Source: an uncultured Pseudoxanthomonas sp.
GTDB lineage: Bacteria; Pseudomonadota; Gammaproteobacteria; Xanthomonadales; Xanthomonadaceae
NCBI GenBank assembly: GCA_946479745.1
Contig: CAMLGZ010000003.1
Location: forward strand, 248,001-312,000
DNA: 64,000 bases
Direction of reading: 5' to 3'
In this document: piece by piece, positions 47,212 to 55,699 of the stretch
Numbering within the stretch: the stretch's first letter is position 1
Layout: every line of letters begins with the position of its first letter
Position numbers and translations under genes: made by a program
Notes under the pieces: model-generated
What the model saw: only the letters and a program-made list of their open reading frames with translations
Databases searched by the model: none
What the model was told of the DNA's origin: nothing

Positions 47212-47679
47212 TCACATCACATGCGTCAGCCATAGAATTTCCGGCTGCGCCAGCCGTTCGAACTCGGCATACGGCATACGCACCGCGTCGGTGTGGGAGC
47301 CGGCGTTGAAAGCTATATCGGCGTGTCCGGTCAGGCGGGAATCGACATAGACCGGCATGCCGTACAGATGGCCGAACGGCGGCATCGCACCGAGCTCGCA
47401 ATCCGGAAAAGCGTCGCGGAATTCTTCTTCCTGCGCCAGTTCCACCAGGTTGCCGCCGAGCGCGCGCGACAGACGCATGAGATCGATCCGATAAGACGCA
47501 GGCATCACCATCATCGCCAGCTTGCCGTCGATCTTGAGCATCACGGTCTTGGCGAAATGCCGGCTGCCGATATGCGTGGCGGCCGCGGTTTGATCGGCGG
47601 TGATGGTGCGTTCGTGGGTGAGCGCGGTGTAGTGGCCGTGGCGCTCGTCGAGAAAGTGGTGCAGTCGTGGGGAGAGCAT
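47212..47679 (-). CDS. YbaK/ProX-type aminoacyl-tRNA deacylase domain protein
   Basis: A 155-residue protein that matches the YbaK/EbsC fold: HYTALTHERTITADQTAAATHIG, the conserved Lys in FAKTVMLKIDGKLAMMVMP, and GAMPPFGHLYGMPVYVDSRL. Family members hydrolyse mischarged tRNAs, or are of unknown substrate in the shorter branch. The ATG at 47679 has GGAGGCGACC directly upstream; the longer frame is not supported. It stands alone. Confidence 0.85.
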   Translation of the reverse strand: MLSPRLHHFLDERHGHYTALTHERTITADQTAAATHIGSRHFAKTVMLKIDGKLAMMVMPASYRIDLMRLSRALGGNLVELAQEEEFRDAFPDCELGAMPPFGHLYGMPVYVDSRLTGHADIAFNAGSHTDAVRMPYAEFERLAQPEILWLTHVM

Positions 47680-47898
47680 GGTCGCCTCCGCGTGGCGCAC
47701 GCCTGCCGTCCGATGCGGCGATGCGTCGCTGGTGTGCCAGGCGCGCGCTTCCGGGCGTCGCGTCACCATGGCGACGCGCTCGATACGCGCGCGCTCGCCA
47801 TGCGGCCGAGCATACTCCCGTCAGCCGAGGGGGGCGTGATGATTCTGTCCGCTACTGCAAGAAGCTTGATTGACAGGGAAAGGAGCGGAGCACGGAGC

Positions 47899-47922
47899 GC
47901 CCCCTTTGGAAAAGGGGGAGGT
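47899..47922. repeat. Hairpin fragment of the 35804 repeat family
   Basis: CGCCCCCTTTGGAAAAGGGGGAGG resembles one end of the inverted element at 35804-35946. Only one arm is visible. It lies about 30 bases past the stop of the lipoprotein gene and could act as a terminator on the minus strand, although no T-run is present. Confidence 0.55.
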
Positions 47923-47951
47923 CGACGCGGCTACTTGCTACGAACAGGCGA

Positions 47952-48701
47952 TCAATTCCAACCCGGCATCTGCGCGCCATCAAGGCCACCGGTTTCAAAA
48001 GTCGCCGTGCGCGTACCGCCGCCTTTGACCGGGAATTCGATCGAGATGACTTTCGTCTTGCGCGCCAGACGCCACAACGATTTGAAATCGGTGACGAACA
48101 TGGCGATGGCTTCGTCGGTATCAGGGCGCCACGCGGCCATCGACTTCGCCGCCGCCCCATCGGCGACCACTTTGACGGTGCAGCCGCCGGCGCAGCGGAA
48201 ATCGCTGGCCTGCAATACCAGATAGGCGCTGCGCTTCCACTTGGGATGATCGCGGAACACGAGCTGCACGGGCCTGGCGCCGCTGCCGTCCAGATCGACC
48301 GGATCCTTGCTGTAGATCATCGCCGACTTCTGGGTGCCACCGGGCGCGGCGACCTGTGCATAGTTCCAGAGTGCCGCGAGTCTGCGCTGTTCGCGCGCTG
48401 CCTCACCCTTGGCCTTCACGTCCTCGTAGCCGGCCTTCATCCTCGCAGCGGCCTGGCTGTCGGGATACTGCGACAGCAGCGCCGCGCCATGCACACGCGC
48501 CATGTCCCAGTTCTGGGCGGCGACCGCGTTGTCGTATTCGCGCGCCAGCGCGGTGGCCGCTTCTTCCTGCGCGGCGGCCTGCGCCTGGGCGGCAGCGCGC
48601 TGTTCGGCTTCGCGGTCGCCGCAGGCGGTCAGCGCAAGCGCGCAGAAAAGCAGGAGCATTGCGGTTTTCATCAGACTGATTTTCATTGAGCTGATTTTCA
48701 T
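47952..48701 (-). CDS. Hypothetical lipoprotein
   Basis: A lipoprotein (lipobox LALTAC) with an N-terminal helical part rich in Ala, Gln and Glu (REAEQRAAAQAQAAAQEEAA) and a C-terminal beta-rich domain (AYLVLQASDFRCAGGCTVKVV, VISIEFPVKGGGTRTATFE). No family is recognised. Three in-frame ATGs lie within 30 bases (48701, 48686, 48671), two of them inside a 15-base near-duplication; the first overlaps the hydrolase stop (ATGA), the last gives the most normal signal peptide. It is in an operon with the hydrolase and M1 peptidase genes. Confidence 0.7.
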   Translation of the reverse strand: MKISSMKISLMKTAMLLLFCALALTACGDREAEQRAAAQAQAAAQEEAATALAREYDNAVAAQNWDMARVHGAALLSQYPDSQAAARMKAGYEDVKAKGEAAREQRRLAALWNYAQVAAPGGTQKSAMIYSKDPVDLDGSGARPVQLVFRDHPKWKRSAYLVLQASDFRCAGGCTVKVVADGAAAKSMAAWRPDTDEAIAMFVTDFKSLWRLARKTKVISIEFPVKGGGTRTATFETGGLDGAQMPGWN

Positions 48702-49675
48702 TCAGGTTTTCCCTTGTTGATCAGGTCGTCGACCGCAGCTGCCACCGCGCCGGGTTTTTCAACGATGGACATGTGCCCGCAATCCTCCAGCAACACCTCG
48801 CTGGCCTGCGGCATCTGCGCAGCGTAAAGATCCATGGCGCTGTAGTCGATCACCGCGTCCTGCCGGCACCACAGCAGCAATGCCGGCTGACGGATGCGCG
48901 CGGCCGCCTCGCCAGGCAGGAAGCGTTCGTCGCTGCGGCCTATCTTGTCCAGTACGCTCTGTTCGAACTTCGCTTGCTGCTTGCGCCAGTCGATCACCGC
49001 GCGCGAAGCCGGCCACGGAATAACCGGCCTGGCCGTTTCCCCGTAGAACACGGTGTCGAGGTAGCGCTTGAGCGAAGCGTCGTCTTCGACGCCGAACGGA
49101 TTCTTGCCCGCCAGCACGTCGATGCCGAATTGGTTGTCCTTGAAGCGCACGCCGGCCGCATCGAACAAACCCACGCGCGCCACCAGGTCGGGATGCGCGG
49201 CGGCGGTCAGCGCGACGATGCCGCCGCCCATCGAGTGCCCCAGCAATACCACCCCACCTTTCTGCCCGGCGACTTCCTGCACGAATGCGGCGACACGTTC
49301 GCTCTGCGCAACGAAGCCGTAATCGGCGCCGTCTATGCGCTGGCTATCGCCCCAACCGGGCAGGTCGGGAATCACCAACCGATAACGCCCACGCAGCTTG
49401 GCGGCCAGCGGATACCAGTTTTCCTTGCTGCCGGTGAAGCCGTGGATCATCACTACGGTGGGCGCATCGGCCCGATCCGCTTCGCGCACCGCATAGACCC
49501 AGCGATGGCCCGCCACTTGCGTCTGGTCCAGCGACAGGCCCGCCGCCCAGCGTTGCCGCGCGAATTCCGCATGGATCAACGCCAGCGGATCGCGCCACAG
49601 CCACACCGCCATCGCGCAAACGAAAACGGCCGCCAGCAAGGCGACCGTTTTCAGGGTACGGCGACGCGAACGCAT
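48698..49675 (-). CDS. Alpha/beta hydrolase with N-terminal membrane anchor
   Basis: A 325-residue hydrolase. An uncleaved signal or anchor (KTVALLAAVFVCAMAVWLW) precedes the fold. The oxyanion segment is MIHGFTGSKENWYPLA, the nucleophile Ser lies in LLGHSMGGGIVAL, the Asp is in QDAVIDY and the His in DCGHMSIVEKP. Related proteins act on lipids or esters, but the substrate is not known. It sits 3 bases from the M1 peptidase stop and overlaps the lipoprotein gene. Confidence 0.87.
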   Translation of the reverse strand: MRSRRRTLKTVALLAAVFVCAMAVWLWRDPLALIHAEFARQRWAAGLSLDQTQVAGHRWVYAVREADRADAPTVVMIHGFTGSKENWYPLAAKLRGRYRLVIPDLPGWGDSQRIDGADYGFVAQSERVAAFVQEVAGQKGGVVLLGHSMGGGIVALTAAAHPDLVARVGLFDAAGVRFKDNQFGIDVLAGKNPFGVEDDASLKRYLDTVFYGETARPVIPWPASRAVIDWRKQQAKFEQSVLDKIGRSDERFLPGEAAARIRQPALLLWCRQDAVIDYSAMDLYAAQMPQASEVLLEDCGHMSIVEKPGAVAAAVDDLINKGKPE

Positions 49676-49678
49676 CGC

Positions 49679-51604
49679 CTACTTGCCGGCTTCCGTCTTG
49701 GCCAACAGCGCTTCGACCGAGGCGGTGGTGATCGGGTGATAACCCGGACGCGCCTTGGCGAAGACCTGCTTGGCGAAGGCCAGGCCTTCCGGCGTCTTAA
49801 CCAGTTCCTCGTAGATCGGCATGATCAGCTTGCGGCGGCCCACGCGTTCCAGGAACGCGCCAATGGCCGGCTGCGCTTCGGCGTAGCCGCTGCGCACGGC
49901 CAGCGGATACCAGCGCATCGCGATCTCGCCGTTCTGGGTACCGGTGAATTTGTAGGCGTCGTCGAGCTGCTTCAGCTGCTCGGCGCCCAGCTTGTCGCCC
50001 AGACCGTCGATGAAATGCACCCACTGCTGCGTGCTCCATTCCGAAGTGATCTGCGCGTTGGGCAGGGTCTTGCTGCCCAGCCAGGCGATGCGTGCGGTGT
50101 CGACGATGGCGAAGCCGCGCGATTGCGCCTTGGGCGCGAAGTCGGGAATGCCCGGCTCGTTGAGCCAGGTGTTCAGCTCGGCATCGGTGACCGCGCTCGG
50201 ATTCTTGGGCAGCAGGTTCTTGCGCAGGTAAGCGACGAACTGGTCGCTGTTGACGCTCTGGAACGCATGGTCGTCGAACCAGCCGCGCAGGAACGGATCG
50301 AACACTTCACGGCCGAAACGCTGCTCCAGGAACTGCAGGAACCACGCGCCCTTGTTGTACGGAACGCCGGACAAGGCTTCGTCCGGATCGCGACCGGTGA
50401 GCGGCGCCAGCACCAGCAGCTGGTCGCCGGGCGCGGCGCTCTTGATCTCCTGGGCCAGGTCGGCCTGGTCGATCTGGCGCTCCATCTCGGCCGCTTCCTG
50501 CCCGTACACCGCCTCGGTGATGCGCGACTGCACGTAGGTGGTGAAGCCTTCGTTCAACCACATGTCCTTGGAGCTGGCGTTGGTCACCAGGTTGCCGGAC
50601 CAGCTGTGCGCCAGTTCGTGCGCGATCAGCGACACCAGCGACTTGTCGCCGACGATGACGGTAGGCGTGACGAAGGTCAGGCGCGGGTTCTCCATGCCGC
50701 CGAACGGGAACGACGGCGGCAGCACCAGCATGTCGTAGCGACCCCAACGGTACGGGCCGTACAACGCCTCGGTGGTGGCGATCATCTTCTCGGTGTCTTC
50801 GAATTCCTTGGCGGCTTTGTCGACCATGGTCGGTTCGGCCCATACACCGCTACGCGCGGAGATGGGCTTGAACACCAGATCGCCAGCAGCAATCGCCAGC
50901 AGATACGACGGGATGGGGTTGGGCATCTTGAAGCTGTAGTCGCCATCGCGCGGCGCAGCGGGGTCGTTGTCGGCGCTCATCAGCACCATCACGTCCGGGC
51001 GGCTGGTCACGTGCGCGCTGTAGGTGAAGCGCACGCTGGGAGTGTCCTGCAGCGGCACCCAGCTGCGCGCATGGATCGCCTGCGACTGGCTGAACATGAA
51101 GGGCAGCTTCTTGCCTTCGGTCATCGACGGCTCCAGCCACTGCAGGCCGGAGGCCTCCGGCGAGGTCTGGTAGGCGATGCGCACGCTGGGGTTGCGCGCC
51201 GGCGTTTCGATGGTCAGCTTGCTGCCGAAGATCTTGTCGTTGGCGGCCAGTTCGTATTTCAGCGGCGTCCAGTTGCCCTTGCCGTCGTCGCCTTCCACCT
51301 TGGACAGGGTCAGCGCGCGGGTGTCCAGCACCAGCTGGGTGGCGGATTTGTCTTTCCAATTCAGCTTGTAGGTGGCGGTGCCGCCGATGGTCTTCTTGTC
51401 GAAATCGACGGCCAGATCCAGCGCCAGATCGGTGATGACGACTTTGCCGGGTTCGGAATAGGAGCTTTCGTCCTGGCTGCGGTCCACTTTCACGACAGCG
51501 GGCTTGGGTTTGGCGGGAGCGGCTTCAGGGGTGGGGGTGGCTTCGCGGGAGCACCCGGCCGCAAGCACGGCGGCGCAGGACAGCAACAGGAAAGTGGAAC
51601 GCAT
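49679..51604 (-). CDS. M1 family aminopeptidase, lipoprotein
   Basis: A 641-residue zinc aminopeptidase of the LTA4-hydrolase branch. It has a lipobox (VLAAGC), the exopeptidase motif FGGMENPRLTFVTP and the zinc site HELAHSWSGNLV followed by the third ligand in WLNEGFTTY. A C-terminal helical domain (LSGVPYNKGAWFLQFLEQRFG and on) is typical of this group. It should cleave N-terminal residues from peptides in the periplasm. It is the first gene of a three-gene operon. Confidence 0.93.
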   Translation of the reverse strand: MRSTFLLLSCAAVLAAGCSREATPTPEAAPAKPKPAVVKVDRSQDESSYSEPGKVVITDLALDLAVDFDKKTIGGTATYKLNWKDKSATQLVLDTRALTLSKVEGDDGKGNWTPLKYELAANDKIFGSKLTIETPARNPSVRIAYQTSPEASGLQWLEPSMTEGKKLPFMFSQSQAIHARSWVPLQDTPSVRFTYSAHVTSRPDVMVLMSADNDPAAPRDGDYSFKMPNPIPSYLLAIAAGDLVFKPISARSGVWAEPTMVDKAAKEFEDTEKMIATTEALYGPYRWGRYDMLVLPPSFPFGGMENPRLTFVTPTVIVGDKSLVSLIAHELAHSWSGNLVTNASSKDMWLNEGFTTYVQSRITEAVYGQEAAEMERQIDQADLAQEIKSAAPGDQLLVLAPLTGRDPDEALSGVPYNKGAWFLQFLEQRFGREVFDPFLRGWFDDHAFQSVNSDQFVAYLRKNLLPKNPSAVTDAELNTWLNEPGIPDFAPKAQSRGFAIVDTARIAWLGSKTLPNAQITSEWSTQQWVHFIDGLGDKLGAEQLKQLDDAYKFTGTQNGEIAMRWYPLAVRSGYAEAQPAIGAFLERVGRRKLIMPIYEELVKTPEGLAFAKQVFAKARPGYHPITTASVEALLAKTEAGK

Positions 51605-51650
51605 CAGGGGTATCCAGGAACGGGGGATACGCCAAGTTTACCGCTCTTTG

Positions 51651-51810
51651 CTCCCTTCTCCTCCGGGAGAAGGTGGCGCGAAGCGACGGATGAGGGAGGG
51701 AGAATTCGAGTCACGGGAACTGCATCACAAACCGATATCCCACTCCCTCATCCGCCCTCCGGGCGCCCCGTATCAAGTACGGGGCCGGCTCTTCTCCCGG
51801 AGGGAGAAGG
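51651..51810. repeat. Imperfect palindromic repeat element
   Basis: CCCTTCTCCTCCGGGAGAAGG at the left is mirrored by CTTCTCCCGGAGGGAGAAGG at the right, and GGATGAGGGAG by CTCCCTCATCC inside. It fills the gap between the M1 gene and the DUF1080 gene. The layout of hairpin ends with inverted inner parts is like the elements in mrdA and mreC, but the sequence differs. Confidence 0.75.
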
Positions 51811-51850
51811 AAAAGCAGGCGGTATGCACCGCCAGAATGCCGGCCAACGC

Positions 51851-52621
51851 CTAAAGCTCTCTCACCCAGATATTCCTGAAGCTGATGGGCTCACTCGGAT
51901 CCCCATGATCCTGAAGCTTGATAGGCGCCGGACCATGCTTTTTGTAATGCGGTTTGCCGATATAAACGGTAATCCCTTGCAGCTCGACGTTGTTCTGCAC
52001 CAGCACGCCGTTGAGGAAGGCCGTCACCCTTGCCGGACTCTTCAGCGACCCGTCGTCGTTGAATCGGGGCGCGGTCCAGACCACATCGTAGGCCTGCCAT
52101 TCCCCAGGCTTTCTATTGGCATTGGCCAAGGGAATATGCTGCTTGTAGATCGCGCCCGCTTGGCCGTTCGAATACGTTCTGTTGTTATAGGAATCCAGGA
52201 TCTGGATTTCATAGCCTTCGTCACCCGGGCCGGTAGAGGCCAGGAACAAACCACTATTCCCGCGCGCCTGCCCTTCGCCCGTGATGTTTTCGGGAATGCG
52301 CCATTCAAGGTGCAACTGATAATCGGTGAACGACCGTCTGGTCTGGATGTTTCCGGTGCCTTTCTTCACCGTGACCGCGCCGTCGGAAACCGTCCATTGC
52401 GCGGGAGCATTCGCGTTATCGGTCGATACCCATTCCTCCAGATCCGTTCCGTCGAACAGAACGATGGCATCGGCCGGCGGCGCCGCACGTCCTGCCGCGC
52501 CGGGGGTTACGACTTCGGGTTCGGGCTGCCAGACCTCGGTCGCTTTCGGGTCTGTTATTTCCTGAGCGGAAGCGGCATTCATATTCAAGAGGATGCAAGC
52601 GATTGTCAGAAATTTTCTCAT
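51851..52621 (-). CDS. DUF1080 (3-keto-glycoside hydrolase/LamG-like) secreted protein
   Basis: A 256-residue exported protein (signal peptide ending NAASAQE). The DUF1080 pattern is clear: IVLFDGTDLEEWV, TVSDGAVTV, YQLHLEWRIPE, GNSGLFLA, EIQILDSYNN, WQAYDVVWTAPRF, GVLVQNNVELQG and PIKLQDHGDPSEPISFRNIW. Members have a concanavalin-like fold and some hydrolyse 3-keto-disaccharides. No partner dehydrogenase is next to it. It is a single gene. Confidence 0.88.
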   Translation of the reverse strand: MRKFLTIACILLNMNAASAQEITDPKATEVWQPEPEVVTPGAAGRAAPPADAIVLFDGTDLEEWVSTDNANAPAQWTVSDGAVTVKKGTGNIQTRRSFTDYQLHLEWRIPENITGEGQARGNSGLFLASTGPGDEGYEIQILDSYNNRTYSNGQAGAIYKQHIPLANANRKPGEWQAYDVVWTAPRFNDDGSLKSPARVTAFLNGVLVQNNVELQGITVYIGKPHYKKHGPAPIKLQDHGDPSEPISFRNIWVREL

Positions 52622-52655
52622 GATCGCTTTATAACTGCTTCTCGAGTCGTCCGCA

Positions 52656-53417
52656 TCAGACCTTGTAGCCGGTATGCACCGCTACGATACCGGCGGACAG
52701 GTTCTTGTAGCTGCAGCGCTCGAAACCGGCTTCCTGCATCATCGCCTTCAGCTCTTCCTGCGGCGGATGTTTGCGGATGCTTTCGGCCAGGTACTGGTAG
52801 CTGTCGGCGTCCTTGGCGAACAGCTGACCCAGCTTCGGCAGGATCTTGAACGAGTGGAAGTCGTAGACCGGCTTGAACCAGTCCACCGTCACTTCGGAGA
52901 ATTCAAGCACCCTCGCCTGTCCGCCCACCTTCAATACGCGGAACATCTCGCGCAGGCCCGCATCCTTGTCGGTGACGTTGCGCAGGCCGAAAGCAATCGT
53001 GACCAGGTCGAAGCTGTTGTCGGGAAACGGCAGCGCCTCGGCATTGCACTGCACATAGTCCAGGCCACCGACCAGACCGCGATTGGTCATGCGGTCGCGG
53101 CCGACGGAGAGCATGCCGGCGTTGATGTCGCCCAGAACGATCTCGCCTTCCGGGCCTACACGGTCCTTCAGCAACGCCGCGATATCGCCGGTGCCGCCCG
53201 CCAGGTCCAGCACGCGGTCGCCGCGCTTGACCTGCGCGGTGCCGACGAAATAGCGCTTCCACACCCGGTGCACGCCCAGGCTCATCAGGTCGTTCATCAG
53301 ATCGTAGTTGCCCGCGACCGAGGAGAACACTTCGCCGACCAGCTTCTGCTTGTCCTTGGCGGCGACGTCCTTGAAGCCGAAATGGGTGGTGCCGGATTTG
53401 TAGGGGGATTCGCTCAT
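52656..53417 (-). CDS. ubiE: Demethylmenaquinone/ubiquinone C-methyltransferase
   Basis: A 253-residue SAM enzyme of ubiquinone (and menaquinone) synthesis. Motif I is [15 protein letters not shown], and the UbiE signatures are [25 protein letters not shown] and [13 protein letters not shown]. The C-terminus ([17 protein letters not shown]) is also standard. The gene lies downstream of the secreted metzincin gene on the same strand with a 66-base gap. Confidence 0.96.
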   Translation of the reverse strand: MSESPYKSGTTHFGFKDVAAKDKQKLVGEVFSSVAGNYDLMNDLMSLGVHRVWKRYFVGTAQVKRGDRVLDLAGGTGDIAALLKDRVGPEGEIVLGDINAGMLSVGRDRMTNRGLVGGLDYVQCNAEALPFPDNSFDLVTIAFGLRNVTDKDAGLREMFRVLKVGGQARVLEFSEVTVDWFKPVYDFHSFKILPKLGQLFAKDADSYQYLAESIRKHPPQEELKAMMQEAGFERCSYKNLSAGIVAVHTGYKV

Positions 53418-53483
53418 GCCGCCATTATCGCACTGCCGGCGCGCAGGTCGCCCACGAACCGTGCAGCCCGTGCCTGCGGCCGG

Positions 53484-55073
53484 CTATTTGAGGCGCTCGC
53501 CGCAACCCTTTTGCGTGGAGATGCCGCCGCCTCCTGTCGCGCACCCACTTGTCCGGCGGGGCTTGCGGCTCGCCGGGGTCGATAACAACACCGGTTGCGA
53601 GGCGCTGGCGGCGGCGCCGGTCGAGAGCCGCACCGGCGCGGGACCGCCCATGTAGCGCGGCTGCGGACCCAGCGACACCATGAAGCCCGTCGCGGTTTCC
53701 GACTCCACCGTGACCCAATAGGCGTTGTAGGGCGACACCCAGGTTTCTCCGACCTTGAACATCGATCCCTCGTTGTTCGAAACATTGGCCGGTGGCACGG
53801 CCGCATCGATGCTGTAAGCCATGCCGCCATTGACGACGCGATGGATGATGACTGCGTTTCCGGCCAGGTTGGCTTCATAGGCGCCGGTGCGCTTGCGTGC
53901 CTCCAGCGTATACAGGACCCCGGCTTCCTGCGGAATGGTGAACACCACCATCTGCTTGTTCAGCGAACCCGCCAGACTGGCCGCATCCAGGTTGACCGTC
54001 ACCCGCGGTCCGCCGGCCGCCACTGTCAGCTTGCGCGCCGCATCCACCCATCCCAGACGATCGCGCTGGTAGATATTGATGTGCTTGGGCAGGCTGCCGT
54101 AGGTCGCATTGGCGACGGCGTTGTGCCATCCATCGCTCATCACGTCCCATGGATTGTCGTAGGGGTCGTCGTCGCCGTCGGAATTGTTGGAGTGCGGCAG
54201 GCCGTAGCCGTGACCCATTTCATGCGCCAGCGGCGCCAGATTGTTGAACGCCCACGGCGGATTCCAGGTGTTGCGGATGCAGCGGTTGGCGCCCTCCAGA
54301 GGACCGCAAGCGCTACCGCCCCACGCATAGCCGTCCAGGTCGCCGTTGAACATCATGTTGATGCCCTGCACGGCATTGAAATCCACCACCGGATCGGCCG
54401 CGGCCGCACAATCTTCGAATAGCTTGTCCAGATCGGCTTTTCCATCGCCTTCGCCCGTGACGTAGTACGAACGCGGCTGAGGCAGGACGAACCAGCCATA
54501 GGCATCGCTACCGGCGAGGCTTACTTTTCCGTAAGACACCTCTGGCCAGTAATGGCCCAGCTGGCCGGCCAAGGTGCCGTACTGACCACGGAAAAAGTCC
54601 ACCGTCTTCTGCTCGGTAGCGATGTCGGAAAATTTACAGGCCACCGTCACCCAGCGCGTGGTCCCTGCGACCGCCTTGGCCACCGGCCCGGTCTTCAGCG
54701 GAACCGCCGGGTCGTAACTTTGGCGGAGATTATCGGCGGGAACGATCGCTTCCACTTTCCCACGCGCTGCGCCGCGGGAGTCAGTGGCGAACTCGACCGC
54801 TACCCGGCGGTTGGCCAGCGCGTACAGATCGCCAGCGGCAATGCGTGCCTGCACCGGATCCAGCGCATGACGCTTGCCTTCATCGGTCACCACGGCGACC
54901 AGGAGTTTGCCGGGCCGCTTCGCCTGACCGGTATCCCCGCGCGGGTCGCCCCACTGCAATTGCAGCTGTCCTTGAACGATCTGCGCCTGCGCCTGCAAAG
55001 CGCCCGCCATCAGCACCGCTCCCAGCATGACCCGCATGCCGGCCACGAGCGATACGCTTTTCGCTATTGCCAC
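53484..55073 (-). CDS. Secreted metzincin-type metalloprotease
   Basis: A 529-residue exported protein with a signal peptide ending LQAQAQ. The zinc site is HEMGHGYGLPH at 284-294 (three His ligands and catalytic Glu285), and the Met-turn is WDVMSDG with Met312. An N-terminal beta-rich part of about 130 residues, probably a prodomain, and a C-terminal beta domain flank the catalytic core. The final 30 residues are basic, with two Cys. The features recall M6-like or related metzincins of lytic bacteria. The start ATG at 55073 has no obvious competitor. Confidence 0.82.
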   Translation of the reverse strand: MAIAKSVSLVAGMRVMLGAVLMAGALQAQAQIVQGQLQLQWGDPRGDTGQAKRPGKLLVAVVTDEGKRHALDPVQARIAAGDLYALANRRVAVEFATDSRGAARGKVEAIVPADNLRQSYDPAVPLKTGPVAKAVAGTTRWVTVACKFSDIATEQKTVDFFRGQYGTLAGQLGHYWPEVSYGKVSLAGSDAYGWFVLPQPRSYYVTGEGDGKADLDKLFEDCAAAADPVVDFNAVQGINMMFNGDLDGYAWGGSACGPLEGANRCIRNTWNPPWAFNNLAPLAHEMGHGYGLPHSNNSDGDDDPYDNPWDVMSDGWHNAVANATYGSLPKHINIYQRDRLGWVDAARKLTVAAGGPRVTVNLDAASLAGSLNKQMVVFTIPQEAGVLYTLEARKRTGAYEANLAGNAVIIHRVVNGGMAYSIDAAVPPANVSNNEGSMFKVGETWVSPYNAYWVTVESETATGFMVSLGPQPRYMGGPAPVRLSTGAAASASQPVLLSTPASRKPRRTSGCATGGGGISTQKGCGERLK

Positions 55074-55246
55074 TTCAGCCCCCTGATCTTTGCGGAAGCA
55101 ACTGCACGCTTCCGCTTCCTGCCATGACTAGATAGACGACAACCGCCGCTGCCGGAGTGACCCAGGCCGCATTTCCTGAATCGCCTCCACGCATGGCAAC
55201 ATCCTACCGCGCCTATCCTTCGGGCCCGCCTCTTTTCCGGGTTTTC

Positions 55247-55699
55247 ATGAACACCATCGACTACCGCTCCCTGCTGGAAACCGCCGTTGCCGAAGCCCGC
55301 CGGGGTCTGGCCGAGGGCGGCATCCCCATCGGCGCGGCGCTTTTCCACAACAACGGCGACCTGCTGGGATGCGGCCACAATCGCCGCATTCAGGAAAACG
55401 ACCCGTCGGTCCACGGCGAAACAGACGCCTTCCGCAAAGCCGGCCGCCAGCGCCGTTACCGCGACACCATCATGGTCACCACCCTGGCGCCCTGCTGGTA
55501 CTGCAGCGGCCTGGTGCGGCAATTCAACATCGGCACGGTGGTGGTAGGAGAATCGGTCAACTTCAGCGGCGGCATCGACTGGCTGCGGGAAAACGGCGTC
55601 AAGGTCATCGACCTGCAAGATTCGGAGTGCATCGCGATGCTGGGCGACTACATCGCCGCGAATCCGGAAGTGTGGAACGAGGATATCGGCGAGGGGTGA
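55247..55699 (+). CDS. Cytosine deaminase (Fcy1/CDA fold)
   Basis: A 150-residue zinc deaminase. His56 and Glu58 (VHGETDAF) and Cys83 and Cys86 (LAPCWYCSG) form the metal site. The strand GTVVVGESVNFSGGIDWL and the end PEVWNEDIGEG resemble the yeast cytosine deaminase Fcy1, so cytosine-to-uracil conversion is likely. The ATG at 55247 was selected because the family starts there. The last 49 bases, including the stop, are repeated at 59224-59272, on the far side of the graspetide cassette; the 3' end may have been restored by the insertion. Confidence 0.86.
   Translation: MNTIDYRSLLETAVAEARRGLAEGGIPIGAALFHNNGDLLGCGHNRRIQENDPSVHGETDAFRKAGRQRRYRDTIMVTTLAPCWYCSGLVRQFNIGTVVVGESVNFSGGIDWLRENGVKVIDLQDSECIAMLGDYIAANPEVWNEDIGEG

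Noticed and set aside
48773..52849. 1358-codon plus-strand open frame
   Set aside because: It runs antisense across the hydrolase, M1 peptidase and DUF1080 genes, which have clear catalytic motifs. The long frame results from codon bias.
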